DNA of 64,000 nt from Ophthalmolycus amberensis. Taxonomy: Eukaryota; Chordata; Actinopteri; Perciformes; Zoarcidae. The notes beneath the pieces were generated by a model. The model was not told the origin of the DNA. It did no database searches and saw only the letters and a program-made list of their open reading frames with translations. The stretch covers positions 3,729,501 through 3,793,500 of the forward strand of contig JAFEUB010000787.1 in the NCBI GenBank assembly GCA_024529925.1. The letters run 5' to 3'. Of this stretch, positions 12,601 to 24,542 are shown in pieces. Numbering within the stretch: the first letter of the stretch is position 1; every line of letters starts with the position of its first letter. Both the position numbers and the translations under genes were made by a program.

Positions 12601-15600
12601 AGATCTTTGGAAAGAGATGCTTGACCTCACCACCACCATCCCTCTCTGTAACAGCCTCCCTCTACCACACCATTTATCGGTAAATGTTTGATAAGTAAAT
12701 CCAGGCTGTCTTTGTTGTAGACCTGACAGGGAAAATTGAGCAAAGCAGTGAGAAGAGACAAGAAATTATGTCATATCTCAGAGTGAAACCCACACAGCTC
12801 CAGTGTAGTATTGATCTCATGAGCTGCACAACTGAGTTTGTTGGGTTTAACCTCTTCAACCACTGACCCACAACAGTAATGGACTCTTGCCTGGAGCTAC
12901 AGACATGGCATGAGGAAGAAATCCTTTAGCATCAGTGCATCTCAGCCAGAAAAAGACAGTAGTAAATATTCATATACTTAATGAACGTTTTACTATTAGG
13001 CTTAATTTTTTAGCCACGCATGGCTCTATAGATGGCAATGTTGGTCTGTTGGTCTGTTCACCACTTTGATCCAGACTGAAATATCTCAACAATTGCCACA
13101 AAAGACATTCATGGTCCCCAGAGGATGGATCCTACTGACTTTAGGGATCGCCTAACTTTTCCTCCAGTACATCTATTCCTTGATTTTATTTTATTAACAA
13201 TCAGAAGTGGGCCTCAACTTACAAAAGGTTGAGAACCCCTACTCCAGTACAACCATTGGGTTCATATTCATCTCAACAACTATTGAATGGATTGGCATGA
13301 AATTTGGTCCAGACGTTCAGGTTTCCCTCAGGATGACTTGCAATAACTTTTGGTGATCTTCTGAGTTTTCCTCTATCGCCATCATCAGGTCAAATATTTA
13401 ATACTTTGGTTTAGGACCAAATACAAAACAAAATGATAATCTCATCATTCTGAGCTGTTCTTTGTGTTCAGCAATAATAAGCTAATGTTAGCATGCTCAC
13501 TCGCTAAACTACTATAATGATCATGGTGAACATTATACCTGCTAAACATGAGCATCATAGTATTGTCAGTGTGAGCATATTAGCATGCTGATGTTAACAC
13601 AGCCGCTAGCATGGCTGTAGACTTTTGGTCTTGTTTTTAAAAATGTATGAACCCCATCACCCCTCTTAACTGATGATTTTACCATTTAGGTTTTGTTTTC
13701 TTGTTATTCTTGTTTCAAGTCAATTTTGTTGTTCTTGTGTCTGTCACTATTCTGCCTCGTTGATATGGTGTGCAAACTGTTGATGTCTATCATCAGCATT
13801 TTTGTTTGTTTACATGGGATAAAGTTTAAAGAGATTGTAGGAGCCATTAGTTATGTGTATTTATGTCTGTTTATATTGGTAGCCTACCTCAAATTAACCA
13901 CGGGTGGCAATGTGGATTAGTGCGGCAGGTAAATTCTACACGGGGCACAGGTGCAACAGACAGGCTAATGATGCACGGGTGACGGGGAGATCACACGGTT
14001 CTTACTGCTCGCACGCTTGTGTTCACTGGGCAGCCACACCAGAAATCCAACTCAGTCATCATATCACCGCACAGGCTTGCTTGCAATATAAAGGAAATCA
14101 ATCTGTAAACCGAATGCTCAATAAAACGGGAACCTCACCCAACAGTGAATCAGCCTGGATTCTCCTTATTGAAGCACGTAAGAAACATGGTCTTCTTCCG
14201 CACCCAGCAGAGTGGCTAATTGCTGGAATTAGATATAGTCACTACACAGATGATGTCAGTATAAATTTAGGAAACACTAATCTACTGTGATATAATGTTC
14301 TGAATGATTGTATCTATAATTATACGCTACCATTTAACTCATTAACATATGACCCTAATCATTCCCATCCCTGTGAGCAGCACACATAACGGGGACTGTG
14401 ACCTCCAGTGTGAAAGGAGAAAAACCTCTTACTGTATCATCACCTACAATACTGCGGAGACGCTCACATACACACATACGTGTGCACACAAGGCCTGCAC
14501 AAATTAACACGCGTCACGTGAACCGACAGTCACGGCTGGCCACACATCCTAATAAGCTTATAGAGGCAGAGCCATAAATCATCCACATATGGACTAGAAC
14601 CCGATTCCATTATACAGGATCTCCATCACTCTCGCTCTGTGCGGCTGGACACTAACTCATGGCAGCAGAGAGAACGTACGATCATGATGCCGGCATGACT
14701 GTAACTACAACGCTGCTGCTGCTGCTGCTGCTATGAGTGTGTTCACATTGTGGATGGATTGGAGCAGCCGTCTTATCTTCGCACCGCAGGATGTTCAGAA
14801 TTTTGTGGCGAACAAACAATCCATCACAACATAACCTATGGGTTCATGTGTTTGCTTGCTTTTTTGCATGTCATTTGGTCAAATGAGTGGGTTTATCGCT
14901 GTATGTGCTGACTCTCATTTTTCTGATGTTTAACTGTAATAAGTAATGGTGTGTAAATCCGACAGGAAAAGAGGTTAATACACCACACACTGATGATGAT
15001 TGTGATGAAGATGATGATGATGATATAGTCACACAAACCTACAGTTTTCTCTGTATCCACTTACATTATAAATGTTTAATTATGTATAATATTGGCCCAG
15101 GACTCAATGCAATATCGATGCTGAGTGGATTATCCTGGAGAAATAAATTAATTTAAATGTCAAACTTGTTACCTCCAGTACGCTGGCTCAGCTGTTTTGA
15201 ACAGAATATTGACTTCAGAAACCACAGACAATTTATTGATTGAAAATGGAGAAAAACGGGACTTCTATCAACCATGCTCATGACTTAAGGTCACGTCTTT
15301 TTTTAAATATATTTTCTTTGAAATATATATTTTTTTCACCAAATTTTAAAACAGCAGTATGAGAGAGTGAGGGGAGTAAACACAACTCTTGACTTATGTA
15401 GGAATTCTAACAAATGACAATGTATTCTGTGCTTTATATAAATGCAGACGTCCATAACTTTAAAGCCCTTCAAAATCTCATTCATGAGACAATTTGTCTA
15501 ATTTCAGATTAGATTTTAGAGGAAATGGTGCATAGTTACAAAATCATTTCACAACAGGTTAATAGCTGACCACCTCAAGGTGTCACTCAGAGAGAACCAG

Positions 15601-17244
15601 GACATTCTGATGTAGCCCTTCAAAATCTCAATCATGAGCTAACTTCAAATCACATATTAAAGTAAGTAGGCCTAGATGTCAAATCTCTGCATTATGCCTG
15701 AAAATATCTTATTCTAAATATGTGTGCAATGGTTATCACCCAGCATGGTGAAAATGAGTGAGGAGTGATGCCGCAGTTCCCTTGAGCAAGACAATGAATA
15801 TCAACCAGCACCGTGTGTGACCTCTGACCTCTTACTTTCTCTTCTCTGATGTTCATTCTTTGACTATGTCCACCTCTTTGTAGATTATTTTCTATCAACA
15901 TTTGGCCCGTTTTTACACTTTCCCTCTTTTCTGGTTAACCCTTTCCTCTTTCTCTACAGCTTGTCTTCGATTTTCTATATCTGCCCCGTCTGCCAGTCTC
16001 GTTTCAAATCTGTTTCATGTTTTAATCTGATTACAGTAATCTGTTTTTCCCTCTGCCGCTCCACCTCGTTTCCTCTCCTACTCCTTCCTACACCCTGTTG
16101 ATTTGCTGCCATCATCCTCTCAGCTCATGTAATGTGACCAACCATGTCATCGGATATTTTGTCTCATCAACCATCTCTCTCTCTTTCACCCTCATCCATT
16201 TCTTTTGATGTTTCTCTCCTCCTCATCTTTCCCGCCGTCTCATCTCTCTCTGCCTCCTCTCAGTGGCGAGCACAAGTCGGAAAAAGGATTATTTCTCTTT
16301 AGTCATCTTCGGAGGAGCATCAAAGAGGCCCCGGAAAGCGGAGTAAGAATAGAAAAACTGATGCTATTTATAACCTGTTTCAAAGAATGCCTACCAGCCA
16401 AAACAAAAGCACTGCCTCAGAATCACTAACAGACACACACAGCAACAAAAAAGCAAGTAAATAAAAGGTCGACACCACCTCACCTACACACACACACACA
16501 CACACACATTCTTGACCAAATAAAAGGCAGATGCAGTGAAAAACATCCATATGCTTCTTATGCAATGTATCGATGAGGAGACTTCCACTGGAAACAGAGC
16601 AATCAGCAGGATATATTTCAAGCTTTCAAAAGTTCAAGTTAACGAAAGCTATAATACCAAGCAGTCATTTCTCGCTCAGTATGGAAATGTAATGTCCGTA
16701 ATGGCAGAACTTTGGCTCAGTGGCTACTTTTAAATCATTCAAGTGAGCCATGGTTAAACCCACCCTCAGAACACACTGACACACACATATAGGCGCACAC
16801 ACACACTCGTGGTGTGGCGCATCGCTGACAGCTGACTGATGTTGGCCTCATGAAGAACAGTGATCTCCCTTAATTATACATGATGTGTCACAGAGAAGGG
16901 TGCAATGAGATAGACAGAGAGCGAGAGGGGGGGGGGGGATATAGATGAGAGATGTAAAAATAGAAAGTGAGAAAAAGGTGGTAAATACGAAGCTGAAAGT
17001 GGAGCAGAGAATAAGTAGGGGGGGGTGCAGAGCAGGATAGGGAGGACAAGAGAGGGACAAATGAGAAGGACAGGATGAAGAGAAAAGGAGTGGATGATGA
17101 AGGGTGGAGGAGCTGAAAGTAGAGGAGGGTACTGTATTGATCTTGACTTGTCTCTCCTGCAGCAGGTCTGATTTAGCATTACCTCTGAACATGAGAGCAG
17201 CAGGCTGGACACGTTCAACCCCGCAGGCTGTAGACACACATACA

Positions 17245-17275
<31 letters not shown>

Positions 17276-20200
17276 CTTTCTACCTGCCTTATATTCTGCT
17301 CTCCAGCTATTCTCAGAGTCACAGTGAACAACTTAAAAATAATTATGCTCCGCCTGCTGTAGGCTGTCGCCGTGTGTCGAGACCCAGAACCTGAAATATT
17401 TTCAAAAACAAAGATATGCATCTCAAAGTCTGTTCATTAATAGTGAAAACACATCCAGCTCTCCTTGATACATAGTATGTGTTCAGCATCATCATTCTTT
17501 ACTTTTAAAATCACTTTGAAACCTCTCCTATTGCTTCTTTCAGTCTTTTGGAAAAATTGGTTTGAAAAATGAAGTTGATATGAAAGAATACAAAACTTGT
17601 TTGAAAACGGATACTTCATATTTTTGTGTTAAAAGACAATATTTGCTACAAGATATTCTGTGAAGATCATTCTAATGTTGTGTTCAGTATTTATAACTAA
17701 TTTTTCTCTTGCCGTTTTTGTTTCAACTAAGAGTAATGATATGTGTAGATAAAGGATGTTGATAATGTTTTGTTTAGTTGGTGTCTCTGGCAATTTCTCA
17801 GCGATGAATTGTATAAAAGGAAACAGCCACAGATCACCCTGATTATGTCGAGGTAACGTTTGGAGGTGTGCTGGAGGAGATTTACGTGGCATGTCCTTAT
17901 TTTGCATTGATGCTCACTCTGGTCTGCACCTCACTGTGTGTGCAATGTGAAAGTAAATACATCTTCAACTCTTACCATATCCAGAAGCATTTAAGAAAAC
18001 TACGACATCACTTCACTAGTGTTGACTTAAATCTAAGATCTTGATTTCAAAATTTGACCAAAACAAATTGTCATCTCCTGGAAGAAACTCCAAGACAACT
18101 TGAGGTCTGCTCCAACACCTCTGTGAAAACTCCTGCATTGACCTGCTTTATTTGATCTTTCATTTCACTCTTAATGTCCCATTTATATGTCTTTTTTTAT
18201 AGAATATTGTTCTGTCACGTCTTCTGCAAAGCAGTGTGAACTGCCTTCTTCTTGAACGGTGCTTTATTTTTCTACATTGCAGTAATGAGACATGAGTGAC
18301 CATTCCGGCCATCAATCTTCATTCATTTTTTTAGGCAAAATTGCATCGTTTCTTGCCTTAAAAATATTCACACTTATTGTTTGTTGCTTTTCAAGATATT
18401 TTAAAGTCTTCATGTAATCCATGCAGAGCCATCCCCCCACGGAGACCTCTCTCCTGATGCCTGAGAGGAAAGATAAAGGAAACAAGGGCATCGACGACTC
18501 ACTTCAAGCAAATAACTTCTGACTTATTTGTTCACATGCACAATTAAAGAACAATCTTATCACATTATCTTTATGATGGAAATCAATCTAGTGTTGTCTT
18601 TGGCATTTCATCCTGACCTACATATTCAGCACAGTGGAGAGAAGCAGCCCAGACAAAATAAGAAAGACAGACGGGGATAACGCAGAGTGAAAAACAACAA
18701 GCAAAGTAAAGAGATGGAAGTCTCCGCAGAGTGGAAAGAGGAGAAGGGACGTTGTTGAGTAGCAGAAGTGTAGCATGAGGAGCACAGGCTGTCATGAAAT
18801 ATGTAGGAAGGAGCAGCTCAGCACCGGAACACAAAGCTATTAAAGAAAGCCCTGGAAAAGGCAGTCAGCTAGAAACATAAATGTCCACTTCCTTATCACG
18901 CGCACACAGACACACAGCTAAAAAGAACTGCACACTTCCACAACCTCTTGCATCTCTTGGTGAAGAGCCAGGACTCTGATGTTCTCAGATGCGTACACAG
19001 ACTTTAACACACTTTTGTGCTCTGAGAGACACACAAGCACGCAGGTTTACATGCATGTGAGGGCTGCAACACGAAGAAACAAGACGCAACCTCTCGCTGC
19101 CTCTCCCTCCTTCTCTCGCGGTGCACTTTGTTGTTTTTTGTAAATCATTGATTGGCTACATGTAGGAGACCAGCGAGACAGTTAGTTCGACACGCAGAGT
19201 GTTTTCGGTGTTTCAGGGTCGGACAACAGGGCATGAGGCAGCTTACAACCTTTTCTGCAGGTGGCTCAGTATGAGACGAGCTGCGTTCACTCTCTGCGCT
19301 CTCAACTCTCTTCAACTCACTGGGTTGTCAACAAGCTAAGAATTTGGTGCAATGCCGAAGACGGAATGTAGTTTACTAGAATAGCATAGTGTCAATATGC
19401 TGTTTAGCGTTGCACACGTTTTTATGCACTGTTCTTGATTGAACACGTATGAGCTTTATAACCATGCGTCATATGTTGGCAGGTTTACAGGGTTTTACTT
19501 GTATCTCTCAGGCAGCAGCTGCAGCTCAGGCCTGGAGGGGCCCAGGAGCCACACAGGATCTAATTTGTTTGGGGAAACACGGGGAAACTTATGTTTTCCT
19601 TTGTTCAGGGCAGCCCAAAAGGTTCAATATTAGAACACAAATGGGAATAGTTAAAGCCTGCTGTCAGGTTTCATTTCAGTTTTAGATGGTGGGGTTACGT
19701 TTTAAGGTGGCGGTTTGTACATCAGCTCCTTGTTGATTTAAGTCTGTCCTGCATTACAAATCCAAATCTGGTCAGAAACACTGATTGACAGTTAATGCAA
19801 CCAGCTAAGGCGGGCTACATTTTCAGAAAACCACATGTTCAGGGCTGCGGCTCTGGATGGTACCAACTCAACTCTTCTGCTCAAAGTGAGACACCTTGAG
19901 TAGAACTTTAGCAGATGGCAGATGATGATCTTGTAAAGTCATTGGGCACACACACCTTCATCCATCTGCTGACTATATCACGTTTTTAATATCCTGTCCT
20001 GATGACATGATGTCATGTGTGACACATTGAGCCAGAAATGAAAAGGCAGGTAATGAATAGAATCGTCCTTTTTGTTGGTATGGTTCCTCTGTATTCAATA
20101 AAGGTAAAGGACTGTGACTACCTCTCATTTTGAAAGAAAGTATAGATTGTACATGGGTTGGAGATGTCCTCTGTTCCACGTATAGTCTCAGTCTCAAAGG

Positions 20201-20506
20201 CTGATAAACGATTTGAACCTGATAATTCCAATTTAAGGCTCAGATTTCTGAAACAGATGAGTTTTTTTTCTGAGAAGTTTAGAGTTAATTATTGTCAATA
20301 ACAACCCTGTGTTTCCAAATAGTCTACCTTTCAAGAATTTATAAGAAGTTGCTAATCGGCTGAGTGCTATACAGGAGGCAGGGCCACTTGAAGCCAGCTG
20401 GCCGGAAACAACATCACAACAGATGTTAAAACACACAAGTAAGCTCAACTGTCTAACCCCCCCCCCCCCCCCACCCTCTCTCTCTCTCTCTCTCTCTTGT
20501 CTATCG

Positions 20507-20543
<37 letters not shown>

Positions 20544-21095
20544 CTTCACACAACTGATTACAATAAATATCCCAAACAGCAGTCTTCTATGCCCCCATCA
20601 TCATCATCACTATCATCACCACCACACCCATCAGCTCCATCATTTTCTCTGCCATGATGAATCAAACTTCATCCCAACTTCTCTCCATGTGGGTCACATC
20701 AACACACATGCACGGATCATGGCTTCTTTTTTTTCTCTCTACTGCTGCATACCTCATATAGAAGGTATGGAGCAAACAGCATGCGCCCTCTCCAGTAAAT
20801 CACAGCAGCATGGAAACTATAGAGGCACAATGCGCGTTCAAAACGACGTAATAAGTGATAATAAACGGGGTTGTCACAGCCTTATATCGAGAGTAGTTCA
20901 ATTCACGCATAGAATTGATTTACTGCGTCCACGTGACATTTGCAATAATCAAAGAGGACAATACATGAGATGGATAAGGCTTTCGTCTACCTGGATGCTG
21001 CAGGAGATTTCGGTGTCGTCCAGTAACCGGATCGTGCAGAGGACCTCCTGGTCCAACGAGCGGATGCTTGGGCTGCGAAACCGGAGCATTTTCAT
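51..21095 (-). CDS. frmd3: FRMD3, FERM domain-containing protein 3 (5' part, four coding exons; gene continues past the left edge)
   Basis: Coding exons on the minus strand are 20991-21095, 3677-3781, 2480-2522 and 51-129. They join in frame (105 nt, 105 nt, 43 nt, 79 nt) to give about 110 residues of the N-terminal FERM module: a basic start (MKMLRFRSPS), the F1-lobe core CTIRLLDDTEISCSIQ, then KDYFGIRYVDPEKQR, HWLEPNKP and CFRVKFYPHEPMKIKEEL, which match FRMD3 as I remember it. Family knowledge: FRMD3 is a band-4.1-type adaptor linking membrane proteins to the cortical cytoskeleton. The start ATG at 21095 has an in-frame TGA a few codons upstream. All four donors are GT and all acceptors AG. 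FRMD5 is the close paralogue, but position next to IDNK favours FRMD3. The C-terminal FERM lobes, FA domain and tail lie outside the window. Confidence 0.9.
130..2479. other. FRMD3 intron 3
   Basis: No further gene seen. It contains (CA)n/(TG)n runs near 463-485, 576-645 and 1138-1168, and a pyrimidine-rich stretch at 1310-1550. ORFs here are low-complexity or random. Confidence 0.6.
2480..2522 (-). CDS. frmd3: FRMD3 coding exon 3 (43-nt microexon)
   Basis: Encodes HWLEPNKPVVRQMK plus one base. It is bounded by donor GTAAGT and by acceptor CTCAG that sits at the end of a long (CT)n tract. The family's HWLEPNK motif fixes the identity, and the length restores frame between exons 2 and 4. Confidence 0.9.
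2525..2691. repeat. (GA)n/(CT)n microsatellite abutting the FRMD3 microexon
   Basis: About 165 bp of GA repeats with a few GCGA interruptions. On the FRMD3 sense strand it is (CT)n running directly into the CAG acceptor of the exon at 2522, so it is the polypyrimidine tract of that exon. Confidence 0.95.
3594..3668. repeat. (TG)n/(CA)n microsatellite next to the FRMD3 exon 2 donor
   Basis: About 75 bp of uninterrupted TG repeats. It lies in the intron just downstream of the 3677 donor on the minus strand. Confidence 0.95.
3677..3781 (-). CDS. frmd3: FRMD3 coding exon 2
   Basis: 35 codons reading RDTKGQFLLDHVCNHYNLLE then KDYFGIRYVDPEKQR, a near-identical match to the FRMD3/FRMD5 F1 lobe. 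The acceptor is TTTACAG and the donor GTAACT. A (CA)n run (minus strand) begins about nine bases into the following intron. Confidence 0.93.
4985..5312 (+). repeat. Interspersed repeat, fish family containing GGAGTGGCTACCTTGTGATT
   Basis: The wording 'gagtggctaccttgtgattg' near the start, 'caagatggcggcagccaaa' inside, and 'ccaatgggtgacttcatggt' near the end matches a very common percomorph short element I know by sequence but cannot name. Small ORFs within it are not genes. Boundaries are approximate. Confidence 0.55.
6195..6305. repeat. AT-rich interspersed repeat fragment (TTTACGGT / TACAGTTAATTG type)
   Basis: Contains 'ctgtaaatttacggt' and 'catacagttaattgttc', wording typical of abundant fish repeats. 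It ends just where the coiled-coil reading frame begins, so it may mark the truncation point of that ORF. Confidence 0.4.
6290..7589 (+). pseudogene. Decayed intronless coiled-coil ORF inside FRMD3 intron 1
   Basis: Two open segments on the plus strand, antisense to FRMD3. The first (to the TAA at 6785) holds two copies of a roughly 95-residue coiled-coil repeat, each with LQDLRTAQ, ALKEQMAAKELSWEQ and KMMKAL. The second ends at TAG 7587-7589 and continues with heptad-rich, charged sequence, finishing in a Lys/Glu tail. By comparison with copy 1, copy 2 has a stop where an Arg-Lys-Ile run is expected, and a one-base shift near 6820 moves the reading frame. There is no ATG at the start, no introns, and an AT-rich repeat directly upstream. 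I do not recognise the parent gene; it resembles the trichohyalin/golgin-like coiled-coil proteins predicted in fish. A processed or 5'-truncated pseudogene is the best reading. An exon with sequencing errors is possible. Confidence 0.55.
13019..13640 (+). repeat. Interspersed repeat, percomorph family ending GCTAGCATGGCTGTAGAC
   Basis: Shows the hallmark phrases 'actgaaatatctcaacaa', 'cattcatggtccccagagga', a second half-copy starting 'aacaactattgaatggatt', then runs of 'gctaatgttagcatgct' and 'gctagcatggctgtagac'. I have seen this as one of the most frequent unclassified repeats of perch-like fish. It is not coding. Confidence 0.6.
15430..15660 (+). repeat. Single copy of the repeat unit found tandemly at 21.8-22.65 kb
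   Basis: Contains 'agcccttcaaaatctcattc', 'gacaatttgtctaatttcag', 'accacctcaaggtgtcactc' and 'aaccaggacattctgatgta', matching the tandem units at 22141-22653 almost base for base. It is one full unit plus a partial second, with no inverted arms. Confidence 0.75.
20991..21095 (-). CDS. frmd3: FRMD3 coding exon 1
   Basis: 35 codons from ATG at 21095, ending CAG before donor GTAGAC (phase 0). Encodes the start and first strand of the F1 lobe (CTIRLLDDTEISCSIQ). The longer N-terminus I recall for human FRMD3 is not in frame here because a TGA precedes this ATG. Confidence 0.9.
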
Positions 21096-21362
21096 CCTTC
21101 TGTCGGTTCTGTTTCAGCTCCTCATGTCAGCGGATCCACGGGCAGACCAGATACGCATGCACATACGTCGGCAAACATACATAAGCGGAGGGCTCAGGCA
21201 TGCGCACGAATTGCCTCTCAGCCGGGTCTTGTCACCCCTTGTGACGCCTTTGGGAATTAATAGGTGGATGGGATGGATAGATAAGAGAATGGATGGATGC
21301 AACAGAGCAAGAGGGAGGAGAGCTTGCATCCGTGCCTGCCCACTGGTGGATTGCCCACTGGT

Positions 21363-21366
<4 letters not shown>

Positions 21367-21452
<86 letters not shown>

Positions 21453-21455
21453 CTC
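21367..21455. repeat. (CT)n/(GA)n microsatellite upstream of FRMD3 exon 1
   Basis: About 88 bp of CT repeats with two CG interruptions, 270 bp upstream of the FRMD3 start codon. On the FRMD3 sense strand it reads (GA)n. Confidence 0.95.
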
Positions 21456-21465
21456 TACTGCGGTC

Positions 21466-23003
21466 AGGTTAGCAGACACTCGGATCTCCGTGGTCAACCC
21501 AGCAGACACTTAAATTTTAGTGCGCCTTTATGCTGAAATTGACGGTAAACGCATTCAAACGGAACAGATCGGGAGCGAGCAAAGGACTTTGCAAAGCTAG
21601 CGGAAAGATTACCGTCAGACAACATCCGGTTTCCAAAATAGGATGTCAACTAAGCGTAAATTGCATTTGTGGAAATAAGATTAAATTAATTATATTAACA
21701 TTAAGTATAAAACATCTTACCTGCATCTCGTGAGTTAAAAGGAAAATATAACTAAGTTGTGTCTTTATTCTTTGATTTGAGGGTTGCTGGAAAGATAATG
21801 AAATTAATAATATCTGACTTACTGATATGTATGTGTTCAGGACATTTCTGACCACATCCAAACAAAAATCAAACATGTTAACTGTACCAATTAAGATATT
21901 TTATGAAGTAGAAACTGTGAACTGAAATTGCACCTCCAAATAGCGAATACAAGCTAATTTATATTCAGAATAATAGCAGACGTCAGTGTGGCACAGAGAA
22001 TAATAGGACATTCTGATGTAACATTTCAAAATTAAAGCCTATTGAAATCTCATTCATAAAACAACTTCCTTCTAAAGTCAGATTCGATTTGAAAAGAAAT
22101 GGTCCATAGTTACAAATTAATTTAACCACACGTTAATAGCAGACCACCTCAAGGTGTCACTCAGAGTGAACCAGGACATTCTGAAGTAGCATTTCAAAAT
22201 TAAAGCCTTTTGAAATCTCAGTCATGAGCTAACTTCAAATCACATTCATGACACAATTTGTCTAATTTCAGATTAGATTTTAGAGGAAATGGTACATAGT
22301 TACAATAATTTCACTACAGGTTAATAGCAGACCACCTCAAGGTGTCACTCAGAGAGTACCAGGACATTCTGATGTAGCATTAAAAAAATAAAGCCCTTCA
22401 AAATAACTTCAAATCACATTTGTCTAATTTCAGATTAGATTTTAGACGAAATGGTGCATAGTTACGAAATCATTTCACGACAGGATAATATCAGACCACC
22501 TCAAGGTGTCACTCAGAGACAACCAGGACATTCTGATGTAGCATTTCAAAATTAAAGCCCTTCAAAATCTCATTCATGAGACAATTTGTCTAATTTCAGA
22601 TTAGATTTTAGAAGAAATGGTTCATAGTTACAAAATCATTTCACCACAGGTTAATTATCTTTCCAGCAACCCTCAAATCAAAGAATAAAGACACTTCATC
22701 CAAAATGTAGTTGTATTTTCCCTTTAACTGATGAGATGCAGGTAACATGTTTTATACTTAAAGTAAATATAATTAATTTAATCTTATTTCCACATAATGA
22801 AATTTGTATGTACGCTTAGTTGACATCTTATTATGGAAACCAGATGTTGTCTCACGTTAATCCCTCCGTTAACTTTGCAAAATCCTTCGCTCGCTCCCGA
22901 TCTGTTCCGTTTGAATGTGTTTAACGTGAATTTCAGCATAGGTGCACTCAAATTCAAGTGTCTGCTGAGTCGACCACGGAGATCTGAGTGTCTGCTGAGG
23001 TCA
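21466..23003. mobile_element. Foldback-like element: long inverted arms around tandem repeats
   Basis: The left arm (21471-21799) and right arm (22654-22996) are reverse complements of about 330-340 bp with scattered mismatches. For example 'aacggaacagatcgggagcg' on the left is mirrored by 'cgctcccgatctgttccgtt' on the right. The 850-bp centre is three to four direct units of about 165-190 bp starting near 21980, 22141, 22329 and 22493. The 7-mer TGCGGTC flanks both ends (21459-21465 and 23004-23010) and looks like a target-site duplication. No transposase is encoded, so this is a non-autonomous element or an inverted duplication of promoter sequence. Confidence 0.7.
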
Positions 23004-23838
23004 TGCGGTCCCTGTCTCTATCCGTCTCTTTCCACACATTATAATTATGATCCCACGTGTGTGGTGTCAGATTGGCAGCTGGTGAATGTAAATCACCAGC
23101 CCTGTGGATTTTTTATTTATTCACTCGCGGACTTTATGAACTATGTTCTTTTAATTAAGGGTAATTAAAACAAGTGGTAAGGCTATTAGTGAAATAATTT
23201 TAAAATGTACACATTCCTAGGCTTGGAGCACATGAAAGGTAAATTACTTTTGATTTTGAGAAAGAATATTGAAGGTGTTTAAAAAAATGCACACAGCTGC
23301 AGTCAAACCTCATTTTAACTGTGAGGATATATTTTATTTTCAGCAATGATGAAGTCAACTGTAACCGTAGACTGCATGGCTGCAACGTACACTGAACGGG
23401 ACCCTGTCTCTTTAAGTGCAAACGTAGCCGGCGTGCCTGCTGCGTCCTCACGTGCTTTGGCAAAGCAACGAGCCGCTGTCAGGAAGTAGTATATATATTA
23501 CTCACCTGCTCCTCCTGACGTAGACCGTAAGATTACTTTTGCATCGGTAACGTGCAGTATGTAAGATGTTATTGTTTTAATACTAATGAAATGTGCTAAG
23601 TGGTAGGCCACACCCGTGCAGGGGTTTGGTATTAATTAAAGGCTGTTACTACCTGACGTTACGGAAGCCCCGCCAGTTCCTTATAACGGTAGGTTACATC
23701 ACAGGTGCGCTTATATTATTGCTACATGTTTCTATGGTGGAGATGTTCGCATGTGTCGATCATGCCGAGTTGCAAGTTCATGCAAACAGTTATAAAGGGA
23801 TTGTTATTCCTTCAGGGGTGTGAAGACCCACATACAGG

Positions 23839-24491
23839 ATGATCTACATCATTATGGGAGTCTCGGGCTGCGGAAAGTATGTATAGCCTACTGTCTGTTG
23901 ATCTATGTAGGGAAGCCTTACAAGCATCCATAAGAAGCTCATTGACTAAAGAGCATATTTGAGTTTGAGTCACATGGGAAACAATATGTGTAAATGCTTT
24001 GGGTGAAATAGTTTCCTGAAGCCCAGGGTGATGGCCTGAAATTACTTGTTCTATCCGCCAAATATCCGAAAATCTAAGATATTCAAGTTAGTATAACATT
24101 GTAGAATATCAATATAATTGCTGATTCATTTTCACTGACCGATTAATCAGTTCACCCGCAAATGATTTAAGCGCTTAACTTCAGCAAATCTGTGTCAGTA
24201 AAGTGTTGGCTTTTAGCAGTAGATCAGGTGTTATTGCGCTGTGTCAAATCTGTCTGTTATTTCTTCCCCCTCTTCTTATACAGAAGCGCCTTAGGTGCCT
24301 TCCTGTCAGAAAAGGTAAATTGATCCATGCTTAAACACACCTCCATAATGTATCTGCACACAGTATGACTTAACACTGCATATATGTGTTTGTATGCACC
24401 CATCAGATGGGCTGGCCCCTGCACGAAGGGGATCACTTCCACCCACAGGGGAACATTGAGAAGATGGCTCGTGGTGAACCACTCACAGACC

Positions 24492-24542
<51 letters not shown>

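Larger units (their letters stand above)
3782..20990. other. FRMD3 intron 1 (17 kb)
   Basis: A long first intron without a convincing second gene. It holds interspersed repeats (about 4985-5312, 13019-13640, 15430-15660), the decayed coiled-coil ORF at 6290-7589, short (CA)n/(TG)n runs (4435-4459, 9631-9660, 16490-16508, 17248-17272, 20511-20540), and a poly-C plus (CT)n run at 20457-20497. The remaining stretches (7.6-13.0, 14.3-15.4, 15.7-20.4 kb) show nothing I recognise. Confidence 0.6.
21096..23838. other. FRMD3-IDNK divergent intergenic region
   Basis: The two genes are head to head with about 2.7 kb between start codons, so both 5'UTRs and promoters must lie here. It contains a (CT)n run at 21367-21455 and a foldback-like element at 21466-23003. 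No transcription start can be fixed by eye. The ORFs across the (CT)n run are low-complexity. Confidence 0.7.

Noticed and set aside
13693..14290. Two adjacent ORFs of 75 and 128 codons
   Set aside because: No recognisable domain, no splice context, and they lie in or beside repeat sequence.
20497..21513. 338-codon plus-strand ORF
   Set aside because: It runs through (CA)n, His-rich and (CT)n repeats and is antisense to FRMD3 exon 1; no family resemblance.
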